Origin: an uncultured Rhizobiaceae group bacterium
Lineage (GTDB): Bacteria > Pseudomonadota > Alphaproteobacteria > Rhizobiales > Rhizobiaceae
Assembly (NCBI GenBank): GCA_937930845.1
Contig: CALHBJ010000006.1
Span: 48,297-112,296, forward strand
Length of the DNA: 64,000 bases
Direction: 5' to 3'
A program made the position numbers and the translations under genes. The notes beneath the pieces were generated by a model. The model was not told the origin of the DNA and searched no databases. It was given only the letters and a program-made list of their open reading frames with translations. Shown here in pieces: positions 53,924 through 62,436 of the stretch; positions within the stretch are counted from its first letter, which is position 1, and each line of letters starts with the position of its first letter.

Positions 53924-54061
53924 ATGAACGACACTGTTGAAAAATCATGCTGGAGCGTCACGCTCTGGACCGTTGCGATTGTACTTGGCGCAGCGTTCTT
54001 TCTTTCAAATCTTGGTGGCAGCACCGCAGCGGACCCAGCCGCTATTGTCAGCACCGAATAA
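53924..54061 (+). CDS. Possible 45-residue single-span membrane protein
   Basis: An ORF too short for the track: a short polar N-terminus (MNDTVEKSCW), one hydrophobic segment (VTLWTVAIVLGAAFFLSNLG), and a small Ala/Pro-rich tail ending STE. Only a weak ribosome binding site (GGGGCC) is present. The clean membrane-span pattern argues for a real gene, but nothing else supports it. No homologue recognised. Confidence 0.4.
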   Translation: MNDTVEKSCWSVTLWTVAIVLGAAFFLSNLGGSTAADPAAIVSTE

Positions 54062-54198
54062 AAAATTCCTTTCTTGCCTGGGTGGGTGTGTTGCGGGATA
54101 AAATATCCCGGTTCTTCCCCTGATTGTGGTTGTATTTGGGTTTGTAATCTGGCGATGCGCTGGTAGTTTGCCGTGTGAATAATCCCTCATGTGAGCGC

Positions 54199-54618
54199 AT
54201 GGTGATGAAGAAAACTGCCGCCGAACTCGTGGCCGAAGCTGAAGCGGAAATCGTGACGCTTTCGGGCGCTGATGCCCTTGCAATGCAACAGGCCGGAGAA
54301 GCGGTGCTGGTCGACATTCGCGATATCCGCGAGCTAAAGCGGATGGGCAAAATACCCCAGGCCGTTCATGCCCCGCGCGGCATGTTGGAATTCTGGGTGG
54401 ATCCGGCCAGTCCCTATCATCGTGAAGAATTTGCCCAGCAGGGTAAAACCTACATCTTCTTTTGTGCGGCTGCTTGGCGCTCTGCGCTTGCGACGCGGGA
54501 CATGCAGAATATGGGATTGGCCCCCGTTGCCCAGATTGAGGGCGGTTTCAAAAAGTGGTCGGAAGATGGATTGCCCGTGGACCTGCCGGAAGATGCGCCT
54601 AAGAAAGCCAAATCATGA
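54199..54618 (+). CDS. Rhodanese-like protein
   Basis: A single-domain rhodanese of ~139 residues. The active-site cysteine lies in [19 protein letters not shown]; the domain opens with [29 protein letters not shown]. It may transfer sulfane sulfur or act as a thiol carrier. The start may be ATG 54199 or 54205; no strong ribosome binding site is visible. Its stop overlaps the carboxyltransferase start by 4 bp. Confidence 0.85.
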   Translation: MVMKKTAAELVAEAEAEIVTLSGADALAMQQAGEAVLVDIRDIRELKRMGKIPQAVHAPRGMLEFWVDPASPYHREEFAQQGKTYIFFCAAAWRSALATRDMQNMGLAPVAQIEGGFKKWSEDGLPVDLPEDAPKKAKS

Positions 54619-56222
54619 CGGTTCTAAAACCGCTGCTTTCCCTGAATGATGGTCAGGCGAACGCGAATGCCGCTTTGTGGAATGAACTGATTGACGATTT
54701 GGAAGCGCAACACGCGCGTGCGGCGCTGGGCGGTTCCCAGGCATCGCGGGAACGCCATGTGTCGCGGGGCAAAATGCTGCCCCGACAACGGGTGCAGCAA
54801 TTGCTCGACCCCGGCACGCCGTTTCTGGAACTCTCCGCACTGGCGGCCCATGGGCTCTATGGGGGAGAAGTTAACAGTGCCGGCATCATCACCGGCGTTG
54901 GCCAGGTTGAAGGCCGTCAATGCATGATCATCTGCAATGACGCGACCATTAAGGGCGGCACTTATTATCCCATGACTGTGAAAAAGCAGTTGCGGGCGCA
55001 GGAAATTGCCCAGGAAAACCGGTTGCCCTGCATCTATCTGGTGGATTCGGGAGGCGCGTTCCTGCCAAGCCAAACGGAAGTCTTTCCCGACCGCGATCAT
55101 TTTGGCCGCTCCTTCTATAATCAGGCGAACATGTCGGCGATGGGCATTCCCCAGATATCCGCCGTGATGGGATCATGCACAGCTGGTGGGGCCTATGTGC
55201 CTGCGATGTCTGACGAGGCAGTGATTGTTAAAAATCAGGGTACGATTTTTCTCGGCGGCCCACCGTTGGTGAAAGCGGCAACAGGCGAAGAGGTGAGTGC
55301 GGAAGATCTGGGCGGTGCCGATGTGCACACACGCCTTTCAGGCGTGGCGGATCACATGGCCGAAAACGACGCCCACGCCCTGGAAATCGTTCGTTCCATC
55401 GTGCGCAATCTGGGCAAGCCCAAACATGCCGAGCTCAATCTGCGCCCGGCAGAAGAGCCTCTTTATGATGTGGAAGAGTTGGAGACCATCGTACCAGTGG
55501 ATCTTAAGCGCCAATATGATGTGCGTGAGGTGATTGCCCGGTTGGTGGACGGCTCGCGATTTGATGAATTCAAAGCGCGTTATGGCACAACTTTGATCAC
55601 TGGCTTTGCCCGCTTGCAGGGCATGCCTGTGGGCATCATCGCCAACAACGGAATATTGTTTTCTGAAAGTTCAGTGAAGGGCGCGCATTTCGTTGAATTG
55701 TGCTGCCAGCGCAAGATTCCCCTGTTGTTTTTGCAAAACATCACCGGCTTCATGGTGGGGCGCGAGCATGAAACCGGTGGCATTGCCAGCGATGGGGCAA
55801 AGCTCGTCAATGCGGTTGCCTGTGCCCGTGTGCCAAAGCTCACCGTGGTGATTGGCGGATCTTACGGGGCGGGAAATTATGGCATGTGCGGGCGGGCCTA
55901 TTCACCCCGTTTCATGTTCATGTGGCCCAATTCGCGCATCTCGGTGATGGGCGGTGAGCAGGCGGCCTCGGTGCTGGCAACCGTCAAGCGCGATGGCATG
56001 GAACGGCGCGGCGAAGACTGGAGCGAAATCGAAGAGGCTGAATTCAAGCAGCCCATTGTGGAGCAGTTTGAGGAGGAGGGGCATCCCTATTACTCAACCG
56101 CCCGACTGTGGGATGATGGAATCATCCGGCCGCGCGACACACGCCGTGTCTTGGCATTGGCACTGTCGACCTGTTTGAATGCTCCCATTGAAGAAACGCG
56201 CTTTGGCGTGTTCCGCATGTGA
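54615..56222 (+). CDS. Acyl-CoA carboxyltransferase, methylcrotonyl-CoA carboxylase beta-like
   Basis: Carboxyltransferase subunit that moves CO2 from biotin to an acyl-CoA. The 535 residues match methylcrotonyl-CoA carboxylase beta: [39 protein letters not shown] and [19 protein letters not shown] in the N-half, and [20 protein letters not shown] with [20 protein letters not shown] in the C-half. The alpha (biotin) subunit is not in the window. It would use the product of the ivd enzyme. It sits between rhodanese and TSUP genes, overlapping both, which is an unusual setting. Confidence 0.86.
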   Translation: MTVLKPLLSLNDGQANANAALWNELIDDLEAQHARAALGGSQASRERHVSRGKMLPRQRVQQLLDPGTPFLELSALAAHGLYGGEVNSAGIITGVGQVEGRQCMIICNDATIKGGTYYPMTVKKQLRAQEIAQENRLPCIYLVDSGGAFLPSQTEVFPDRDHFGRSFYNQANMSAMGIPQISAVMGSCTAGGAYVPAMSDEAVIVKNQGTIFLGGPPLVKAATGEEVSAEDLGGADVHTRLSGVADHMAENDAHALEIVRSIVRNLGKPKHAELNLRPAEEPLYDVEELETIVPVDLKRQYDVREVIARLVDGSRFDEFKARYGTTLITGFARLQGMPVGIIANNGILFSESSVKGAHFVELCCQRKIPLLFLQNITGFMVGREHETGGIASDGAKLVNAVACARVPKLTVVIGGSYGAGNYGMCGRAYSPRFMFMWPNSRISVMGGEQAASVLATVKRDGMERRGEDWSEIEEAEFKQPIVEQFEEEGHPYYSTARLWDDGIIRPRDTRRVLALALSTCLNAPIEETRFGVFRM

Positions 56223-56992
56223 TCGACTTTTTACCTTTTGAAACCGGTTTTTTGATTGTTGGTGCCCTGGTGGTGCTGATGACCGGAATTTCAAAATCCG
56301 GATTTGCTGCCGGGTTGGAAATGAGCGCTGTACCAATCATGGCCGTGTTCATCGCGCCGCCCCTTGCGGCGGCAATCATGTTGCCCATTTTGCTGACAAT
56401 CGATGGGGTCAATCTGTGGCGCTATCGCCACCATTGGAACCGGCGAGTCGTGGGCATTATGTTGCCTGCGGCATTGGTGGGGATTGCCCTTGGGGCTTTC
56501 ATGTTCGGCTCGTTCGACGCCGATTTACTGCGGCTGTTTCTGGGTATCTTGTGTGTGGTTTTTGTGGCGCAACGGCTGTTTCAACTGGGCAAGAGTGGCG
56601 ATCGGTCAGGCAGGGAACCTTCGCGGCTGTTCACCTTTGTGTTTGGCAGCCTTGCCGGGTTGACCAGTTTTATTGCCCATGCGGGCGGACCTGCGGCAAA
56701 GATTGTGCTGATCAGATATAATTTGGAGAAGCAACAATTCGTCGGCACCAATTCCTATTTGTTTGCCGCAATCAATGTGCTCAAACTGTTCCCCTATTTG
56801 CTGCTGGGCCAGATTACCTGGGAGAGTATGAAAGGCAGCCTGGCTTTTGCACCGTTTATTCCCATCGGTGTGTTGATCGGATTTTGGCTCAATAACCGGG
56901 TGACACAAAGACAATTCAACACCATTCTCCTCATTGCGCTAACGGTGGTTGGCCTGAAACTCATTGTAGATGGTATAGATGCATTGATGTGA
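56219..56992 (+). CDS. TauE/SafE (TSUP) family membrane transporter
   Basis: A 257-residue membrane protein with about eight predicted helices in two repeats ([42 protein letters not shown]). Members move sulfite, sulfoacetate or other small anions. The start is GTG 56219, overlapping the carboxyltransferase stop (GTGA), so it belongs to the same transcript. The substrate is uncertain; the rhodanese at the other end of the operon hints at sulfur. Confidence 0.85.
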   Translation: MIDFLPFETGFLIVGALVVLMTGISKSGFAAGLEMSAVPIMAVFIAPPLAAAIMLPILLTIDGVNLWRYRHHWNRRVVGIMLPAALVGIALGAFMFGSFDADLLRLFLGILCVVFVAQRLFQLGKSGDRSGREPSRLFTFVFGSLAGLTSFIAHAGGPAAKIVLIRYNLEKQQFVGTNSYLFAAINVLKLFPYLLLGQITWESMKGSLAFAPFIPIGVLIGFWLNNRVTQRQFNTILLIALTVVGLKLIVDGIDALM

Positions 56993-57030
56993 GGATTCAC
57001 AAACCCCGATTGGTCACATAAGGTCACGAG

Positions 57031-57663
57031 ATGAGCGCAGAATCAGCCCCATCCAAGCTTGAATCCCGACGTGAAATTCGTGAGCGCCAGATATTGGCTG
57101 CCACAATGCGACTTGTGCGCACCCATGGGACCACCATCACCACTGCTCAGATTGCCGGTGCTGCCAAATGTTCCAAGGAAACGCTCTACGGGTGGTTCGA
57201 GGACCGCGATGGCATCATGCTGGCGCTGGTGCGCGAACAGGCGCGGGCCATGGGGATATTTCTGGAACACAGCTTCGCCGAGGTTGAAGGCAAGCTGGAA
57301 GACAGACTGCGCGCTGCAGCAGCACTATTGCTGGACATCATGACCGGTGACGCCGTTATCGTGGTCAATCGCATCGCCATGGCCCAGGCCTGCAAGACGG
57401 CATCGCAACTGGGGCAGGCCGTGCTGGAAAACTGGCACGAACAGGTGGAACGGCCCTTCTATCGCCTGTTCCAGGAAGGCACCAAGGCAGGCAGGCTGGT
57501 GGTGCACAGCGATGACGAAGCCTTCCAGGCCTTGCTTGGCCTGCTGGTGGGCGACCGGCAAAGACGCATCCTGCTCGGCGCCAACGAACGCCCCAACCCA
57601 ACAGACATGCTGGCCATAGCCGACAAAGCGGTCCAGCGCTGGCTGATTTTGTATCGGGTTTGA
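57031..57663 (+). CDS. TetR/AcrR-family regulator
   Basis: A 210-residue repressor-type protein: an N-terminal helix-turn-helix (RERQILAATMRLVRTHGTTITTAQIAGAAKCSKETLYGWF) and a helical ligand-binding C-terminal domain (DRLRAAAALLLDIMTGDAVIV). It lies 38 bp after the TSUP gene on the same strand, so it may be the operon's own regulator. The ligand is unknown. It is the last gene before the accessory segment. Confidence 0.85.
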   Translation: MSAESAPSKLESRREIRERQILAATMRLVRTHGTTITTAQIAGAAKCSKETLYGWFEDRDGIMLALVREQARAMGIFLEHSFAEVEGKLEDRLRAAAALLLDIMTGDAVIVVNRIAMAQACKTASQLGQAVLENWHEQVERPFYRLFQEGTKAGRLVVHSDDEAFQALLGLLVGDRQRRILLGANERPNPTDMLAIADKAVQRWLILYRV

Positions 57664-57799
57664 AGGGGGGGATTGGGGGAGCTATGGGGGGAAGCGGTCG
57701 TTGGGCTATTTTGAAATCACAAGTTCCAAGGCATGTAAGCAGACGTTGAAACATGACCATTCGAAGAAGTTGGGCCCACTACCAAGCTGGCCCGCTTGT

Positions 57800-58432
57800 T
57801 TAAACTTCCACACCTTCAGATATCGAAAGCGCGTCTTCCAGGTCGACGCCCAAATATCTGACCGTACTATCCATTTTGGTATGACCGAGTAACAACTGCA
57901 CAGCCCGAAGGTTGCCTGTCTTTTTGTAGATCTGAGCAACCTTTGTTCGACGCAATGAGTGAGTTCCAAAAGCGCTTGGTTCAAGACCGATGCTAGCCAC
58001 CAGTTCTTTTACCAGTCGAGCATATTGGCGTGTTGAGATATGATCAGGATTGTGAAAGCGGCTTGGCCATAGAAAACTTGAGCCAACCATCGCCGGATCA
58101 TTTAACCAAGCACTGAGTGATTTTCGCGTACCTTCGGTAATTTCGAATTGAACAGATTGTTTTGTTTTGGATTGCACAATCGACGTTCGCTCTTTTATGC
58201 ACCCCGCAACGAATACATCAGTCACCTCAAATTTTACGAGATCGCAGCCACGTAGCTTGCTATCTATCGCCATGTTGAACAATGCAAGATCTCGCAATCG
58301 TTCCGCAAGTTCCAACCGGACACGGATGGCCCAAACATGTTTGGGTTGAAGCGGACGTTTTTGTCCAATAATTCTGCCCTTATTCCAAGCGCGACGCGGC
58401 GGGATGACAGCGGGTAGGTTTGGCGTAGTCAT
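57800..58432 (-). CDS. Small tyrosine recombinase (phage-type integrase)
   Basis: A 210-residue site-specific recombinase consisting mainly of the catalytic domain. The catalytic residues can be placed as Arg in DSKLRGCDLV, His-x-x-Arg in FGTHSLRRTKVAQ, His in LLLGHTKMDST and nucleophile Tyr in VRYLGVDLED. The N-terminal core-binding domain is largely missing compared with full phage integrases (~350-400 residues). ATG 58432 follows GGAGA; the track adds nine codons. It opens the accessory segment. Confidence 0.84.
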   Translation of the reverse strand: MTTPNLPAVIPPRRAWNKGRIIGQKRPLQPKHVWAIRVRLELAERLRDLALFNMAIDSKLRGCDLVKFEVTDVFVAGCIKERTSIVQSKTKQSVQFEITEGTRKSLSAWLNDPAMVGSSFLWPSRFHNPDHISTRQYARLVKELVASIGLEPSAFGTHSLRRTKVAQIYKKTGNLRAVQLLLGHTKMDSTVRYLGVDLEDALSISEGVEV

Positions 58433-58582
58433 GACAGTTCTCCGACCGACCCTCCACACCGCACCGTCTGCGTTTTACTGACATTCAAAAAGCTAGCACG
58501 GCACAGTGTTTTGGACTGGTTCAACCTTTATAGGCCATGCTGCAAAAGTCGTTTTCAGAATATTTAGCGCTTTTCGCTCAAG

Positions 58583-59101
58583 CTAGGCGGTTCCCCGCAC
58601 GGGGCGATCATTATCAATGTTGAATTTCATGCCATCCAATAGTTCTTCCAGATCAGGGCGTGATGCCGGGCCATTGGAAATATCAACAAGCATGAGCGTT
58701 CCGTCCGGGCGAATTGCAAATGTACCGGGCTCAGCAAACAAACCGGTTGTTTCTGCCTCAGACAGAGGTTCAGAAACATACAATCCTAGTGATCGCATTT
58801 GAGTTTCAGTAAGTCCGTAGCAGAGATCGAATTCCCAACCGAATTCCTCTTTGTCAGCGAGCGCTTTTTCCTTGGTGTCAGCCGATACCACGACAACATC
58901 CATGACCGCAGTCCATGACTGCAATGCATCATTGAGTTTGTTCAGGTAACGCTTGCATCGCGGACAATGTTTTCCCCGGTAAACGACCAACAGTGTCCAT
59001 CGGTCTTTAGGTTCCCCAACAGCAATATTGTCCCCGCCCATAACAAAAGGAAAACTGGTTGGATGGATTGGAGCTCCAACGCTTGGTCTGGCAGTGGTCA
59101 T
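58583..59101 (-). CDS. Peroxiredoxin-like (redoxin-fold) protein
   Basis: A 172-residue thioredoxin-fold protein of the AhpC/TSA-redoxin type. The redox site reads VVYRGKHCPRCKRYLNKLN, a CPxC pair rather than the usual single peroxidatic Cys followed by Thr. Later segments VVVVSADTKEKALADKEEFGW and GTFAIRPDGTLMLVDIS are typical of the fold. It overlaps the GntR gene by 4 bp. It may reduce peroxides or disulfides; the family match is to the uncharacterised branch. Confidence 0.78.
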   Translation of the reverse strand: MTTARPSVGAPIHPTSFPFVMGGDNIAVGEPKDRWTLLVVYRGKHCPRCKRYLNKLNDALQSWTAVMDVVVVSADTKEKALADKEEFGWEFDLCYGLTETQMRSLGLYVSEPLSEAETTGLFAEPGTFAIRPDGTLMLVDISNGPASRPDLEELLDGMKFNIDNDRPVRGTA

Positions 59102-59778
59102 TCAAAGTACTCCGAGTGTTTTTCATGGACATCCGCGATTATGGCATCCAACCGTGCGAAATGCTTTCGGGCAACCGCAGTTGCGTCTTCTGGCGAACGT
59201 TCCTCGAGCGCTTTTGCCAATTGCAAATGATCGTCAAACAAAACAGCAGATTCGTTCTTTCGATCAAGACTGAGAACGCACAGGCGATCGACCTTATTTT
59301 TGCATTCTTCAATAGTATTGAACGCCATTGGGCACCCGCCAAGTTCACAAATCAATTTGTGATACTCATAGTCGAGCGTGTGAAATTGATCAGGTTGCCC
59401 GCTTTCCAGAGCCTGTTTTTGCCGCCTCATATTTTCGGCAAGGGTTTCGATACAACCCTGATCCCATATTGAACATGCGTGACGAATGACTTCCAATTCC
59501 ACCGCAAGACGAACGAAACGGGCATGTGCTATACGTTTCATGGAAAAACCACGCACTTCCGTTGCGCGTTGCGGCCGAATGAGCAGCAAGTCAAGATTCT
59601 CAAGACGATTGAATGCGTCGCGGACCGGCTGTCTGGAAACGCCGAAACGTTGAGCGATATCAGACTCAGATAGTTTCGCGCCCGGCAGGATTTTGAGCGA
59701 AGAAATTTCTTCATGCAGCTGGTCAAACACAACGTCCGTTGATGTTCGCCTTTGTAGGTTTTCAACTAAATTCAGCAT
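59098..59778 (-). CDS. GntR-family regulator, FadR/FCD subgroup
   Basis: A 226-residue regulator: an N-terminal winged helix (LSESDIAQRFGVSRQPVRDAFNRLENLDLL) and a C-terminal FCD domain (ALESGQPDQFHTLDYEYHKLI) that typically binds a carboxylate through a metal held by Asp/His residues. It is divergent from the SDR-TRAP operon, so it most likely controls that operon in response to its substrate. Two inverted repeats lie in the shared promoter region. Confidence 0.88.
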   Translation of the reverse strand: MLNLVENLQRRTSTDVVFDQLHEEISSLKILPGAKLSESDIAQRFGVSRQPVRDAFNRLENLDLLLIRPQRATEVRGFSMKRIAHARFVRLAVELEVIRHACSIWDQGCIETLAENMRRQKQALESGQPDQFHTLDYEYHKLICELGGCPMAFNTIEECKNKVDRLCVLSLDRKNESAVLFDDHLQLAKALEERSPEDATAVARKHFARLDAIIADVHEKHSEYFE

Positions 59779-59888
59779 TTAAAAATTTTCTCGCGTCGAC
59801 CATTTCAAGTGCATTTGCACGAAGTTGGAATAATCTCAATTCTTTAGCCGAAATGGCTCACAATCAGCAGTATTGTTGAGTTTTGCAG

Positions 59889-59907
59889 GTTGAATGTGAT
59901 GTTCAAC
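59889..59907 (+). promoter_or_regulatory. Inverted repeat in the divergent promoter region
   Basis: GTTGAA and TTCAAC form a perfect inverted repeat separated by 7 bp (TGTGATG), about 20 bp upstream of the TTGACA of the SDR-TRAP promoter. It may be an activator site or an operator for the gntR side. Confidence 0.45.
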
Positions 59908-59926
59908 GTATCAACAAATTTCTCTA

Positions 59927-59958
59927 TTGACAATACTAGTATGCTAGTACTCTATTAT
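59927..59958 (+). promoter_or_regulatory. Promoter with GntR-type operator
   Basis: A consensus -35, TTGACA (59927-59932), is followed directly by the palindrome TACTAG-TATG-CTAGTA (59934-59949) and a TATTAT-like -10 (59953-59958, long spacing) or TCTATT (59951-59956). An operator between -35 and -10 is expected to cause repression. It lies between the gntR and SDR starts and is the best candidate site for that regulator. Confidence 0.65.
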
Positions 59959-60010
59959 GCGGGAGAAGTAGCTTTCCGGCGAAATTCTGCCGATCAACAG
60001 GGTCGATTAA

Positions 60011-60787
60011 ATGTCAGACAACCCAGTAACCCCAGCAAATCACGTGGCAGGCAAAGTTGCAATTGTGACCGGCGGTGGCCGTGACATAGGCCGAGCCTGC
60101 GCATTGAAGTTGGCAGCCTGCGGTGCAGCAGTCGCCATCAATTATCACAGCTCATCTGACGGGGCAGACAGTGCAGTTAGTGAAATCACCGCGGGCGGTG
60201 GCAAGGCATTCTCACTGCAAGGCGACATGACATCGGGGGATGATGTTGCGGCTTTGATCGGGCAGACAGTTCAGTCTTTGGGCGGTCAAATTGATATTCT
60301 GGTCCATGTGACTGGTGGATTAGTGGCACGGAAAACCCTGGCCGAAATGGATGTTGACCATTGGGATCAGGTAATGGCGCTCAATGCCACATCTTTCATG
60401 CGCACTGCCAAGGCAGTCTTACCACACATGAAAAACGGGGGCTCAATCATTGGCCTCGCCAGTCAGGCGGGACGTGATGGTGGCGGCCCGGGTGCAACAG
60501 CATACGCAGCATCAAAGGGTGCCGTAATGACGTTTGCCCGTGGTTTGGCCAAGGAACTGGGACCTGATATCCGTGTAAATTCTGTCTGCCCCGGCATGAT
60601 TGATACGGATTTTCACAACACCTTCACCAAACCTGAAGTGCGCACACATGTTGCCAACATCACGCCTTTGAAACGTGAAGGCACTTCAGAAGACGTTGCA
60701 AATCTGGTGTCATATCTGGCGTCAGATCAGGCAGCCTTCATCACGGGCACCAACATCGACATCAATGGGGGCATGCTCTTTTCCTGA
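60011..60787 (+). CDS. Short-chain dehydrogenase/reductase
   Basis: A 258-residue NAD(P)-dependent oxidoreductase of the classical SDR type. The cofactor motif is VTGGGRDIGRACALKLA, the catalytic pair is in YAASKGAVMTFARGLAKELG with Ser in SIIGLASQAG, and NSVCPGMIDTDF and DQAAFITGTNIDINGG close the fold. It probably oxidises or reduces a hydroxy-acid or sugar-acid brought in by the TRAP transporter encoded directly downstream. Confidence 0.88.
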   Translation: MSDNPVTPANHVAGKVAIVTGGGRDIGRACALKLAACGAAVAINYHSSSDGADSAVSEITAGGGKAFSLQGDMTSGDDVAALIGQTVQSLGGQIDILVHVTGGLVARKTLAEMDVDHWDQVMALNATSFMRTAKAVLPHMKNGGSIIGLASQAGRDGGGPGATAYAASKGAVMTFARGLAKELGPDIRVNSVCPGMIDTDFHNTFTKPEVRTHVANITPLKREGTSEDVANLVSYLASDQAAFITGTNIDINGGMLFS

Positions 60788-60844
60788 CCAACATCCGTTG
60801 GTCTTCAATTCACCCGAAATACATCATCCAATGGGAGGACTAAA

Positions 60845-61825
60845 ATGTATAAGAAACTTTCAACAAAACTTTTGGGCGCAGCCGCTGCTCTGTCAATGTT
60901 GTGCGGTGTAGCAACTGCAGCAGACTGGAAAGCGTGGAACATCCACAACGACGGTCATCCAAACACAGCTGCGATGGACCGCTTTGCAGAGCTCGTAAAC
61001 ACGGACACCAAAGGCGAAATCAAGCTTCAGGTATTCCACGGTGGTGTGTTGGGCAATCAACCAGATGCTTTGGAACAGGTTCGTATCGGCGCGATTGAAA
61101 TTGGTAATTTCAACCTTGGACCAATTGGCCCGATGGTCAAAGAAGCCAATCTGGTTTCCCTGCCTTTCATTTTCAAAAGCGTGCCACACATGTTCCGCGT
61201 GCTTGAAGGCGAAGCGGGTGCAATCGTTGCAAAAGGTATGGCAGATGCCGGCGTATTGCCTTTGGCATGGTTCGACGCGGGTGCCCGCTCCTTCTACGCT
61301 CAAAAAGCTATCGAAACACCGGACGATGTCAAAGGCCTGAAGATCCGGGTTATGAACAACAACCTGTACACGGCTATGATCTCAGCAATGGGTGGCAATC
61401 CTTCGCCAATGGCTTTCTCGGAAGTTCAGCAAGCATTGAAAACCGGCGTTGTTGATGGTGCAGAGAACAACTTCCCATCGTTCAAGAACGTCGGCCACTA
61501 TGAAGTGACCAAGAACTACTCCTTGAGCGAGCACTTGATCATTCCTGAGTGCATCTGCGTTAACACTGCAAAGTTCAACGCGCTTTCACCAGAGATGCAA
61601 GCCGCTGTTAAGGGCGCTGCCGAAAAAGCGGCACTGTATCAGCGTGAACTCTGGTCTGTTCAATCAGAACAGGCTCGCAAAGATGTTGAAGCAGCTGGAA
61701 TCAAAGTAAACGAGATTGCAGACAAAAGCCCATTCCAAAATGCAATGGACTCCGTCTATGCCGATTATCTGAAGGCTAATCCCGACATGAAAAAGCTTGT
61801 CGATCTCGCTAAAGCGACAAAATAG
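60845..61825 (+). CDS. TRAP transporter substrate-binding protein (DctP family)
   Basis: Periplasmic binding protein of 326 residues. The signal peptide is KLLGAAAALSMLCGVATAA. The family motif around the carboxylate-binding arginine is GLKIRVMNNNLYTAMISAMG, with NPSPMAFSEVQQALKTGVVDG after it. Ligands are usually organic acids or sugar acids. A GGGAGGA ribosome binding site precedes it. A terminator-like hairpin separates it from dctQ. Confidence 0.91.
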   Translation: MYKKLSTKLLGAAAALSMLCGVATAADWKAWNIHNDGHPNTAAMDRFAELVNTDTKGEIKLQVFHGGVLGNQPDALEQVRIGAIEIGNFNLGPIGPMVKEANLVSLPFIFKSVPHMFRVLEGEAGAIVAKGMADAGVLPLAWFDAGARSFYAQKAIETPDDVKGLKIRVMNNNLYTAMISAMGGNPSPMAFSEVQQALKTGVVDGAENNFPSFKNVGHYEVTKNYSLSEHLIIPECICVNTAKFNALSPEMQAAVKGAAEKAALYQRELWSVQSEQARKDVEAAGIKVNEIADKSPFQNAMDSVYADYLKANPDMKKLVDLAKATK

Positions 61826-61849
61826 CCTATAGTCAAAATAGACTAAGCG

Positions 61850-61882
61850 CGCCCGGCTCCACAGTGGAAGTCGGGCGTTTTT
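61850..61882 (+). terminator. Intrinsic terminator-like hairpin between dctP and dctQ genes
   Basis: CGCCCGGCT and AGTCGGGCG pair, with CCA/TGG inside, followed by five T. It lies within a co-directional operon, so it probably reduces transcription of the membrane subunits relative to the binding protein. Confidence 0.75.
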
Positions 61883-61900
61883 ATCACCGGGGAGAGGTCA

Positions 61901-62428
61901 ATGCGTGGATCGGGAGAACCACCTCTGTTTTTGAGGAAAATGGACACCGTTTTCGATTTGATTTCTCGCGTGTGCACTTTTCTGGCCGGATTGGCCATTG
62001 TTGTGATGACAGTGATTTTTGCCTGGTTGGTTTTCGGTCGCTATGTCTTGAACGACACGCCAACATGGGTTGAGCAGGTTTCGCTTCTCCTCATAATGGT
62101 GATTTCGTTCCTGGGCGCAGCAGTTGGTGTCAATCAAAACACCCATTTGTCTGTTGTGATATTCAGAAGCATCGTTCCCGATTGGGTACGCACTGTATTT
62201 GTGATTATCACCGACCTGCTCATGCTGATCTTCGGCGGCATGATGTTTTGGTACGGTATTGAACTTACCCAGTTTAAATGGACTTCACTTATTCCGCTGA
62301 TCCAGGTGCCGGAAGGTTTGCGTTCGCTGCCTTTGACAATTTGCGGGTTACTTGTGTTCTTATTTTCTGCCGGCCACCTGATCCGTTTGTTTCTTGGCCG
62401 CGACGAGCGTGAAGACAGCATCGAATAG
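61901..62428 (+). CDS. TRAP transporter small membrane subunit (DctQ family)
   Basis: A 175-residue membrane protein with four predicted helices. The family pattern WVEQVSLLLIMVISFLGAAVGV and LPLTICGLLVFLFSAGHLIRL is present. It joins DctM to form the sodium-driven permease. ATG 61901 follows GGGGAGAGG. It lies 8 bp before the dctM gene. Confidence 0.88.
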   Translation: MRGSGEPPLFLRKMDTVFDLISRVCTFLAGLAIVVMTVIFAWLVFGRYVLNDTPTWVEQVSLLLIMVISFLGAAVGVNQNTHLSVVIFRSIVPDWVRTVFVIITDLLMLIFGGMMFWYGIELTQFKWTSLIPLIQVPEGLRSLPLTICGLLVFLFSAGHLIRLFLGRDEREDSIE

Positions 62429-62436
62429 AGAACACA

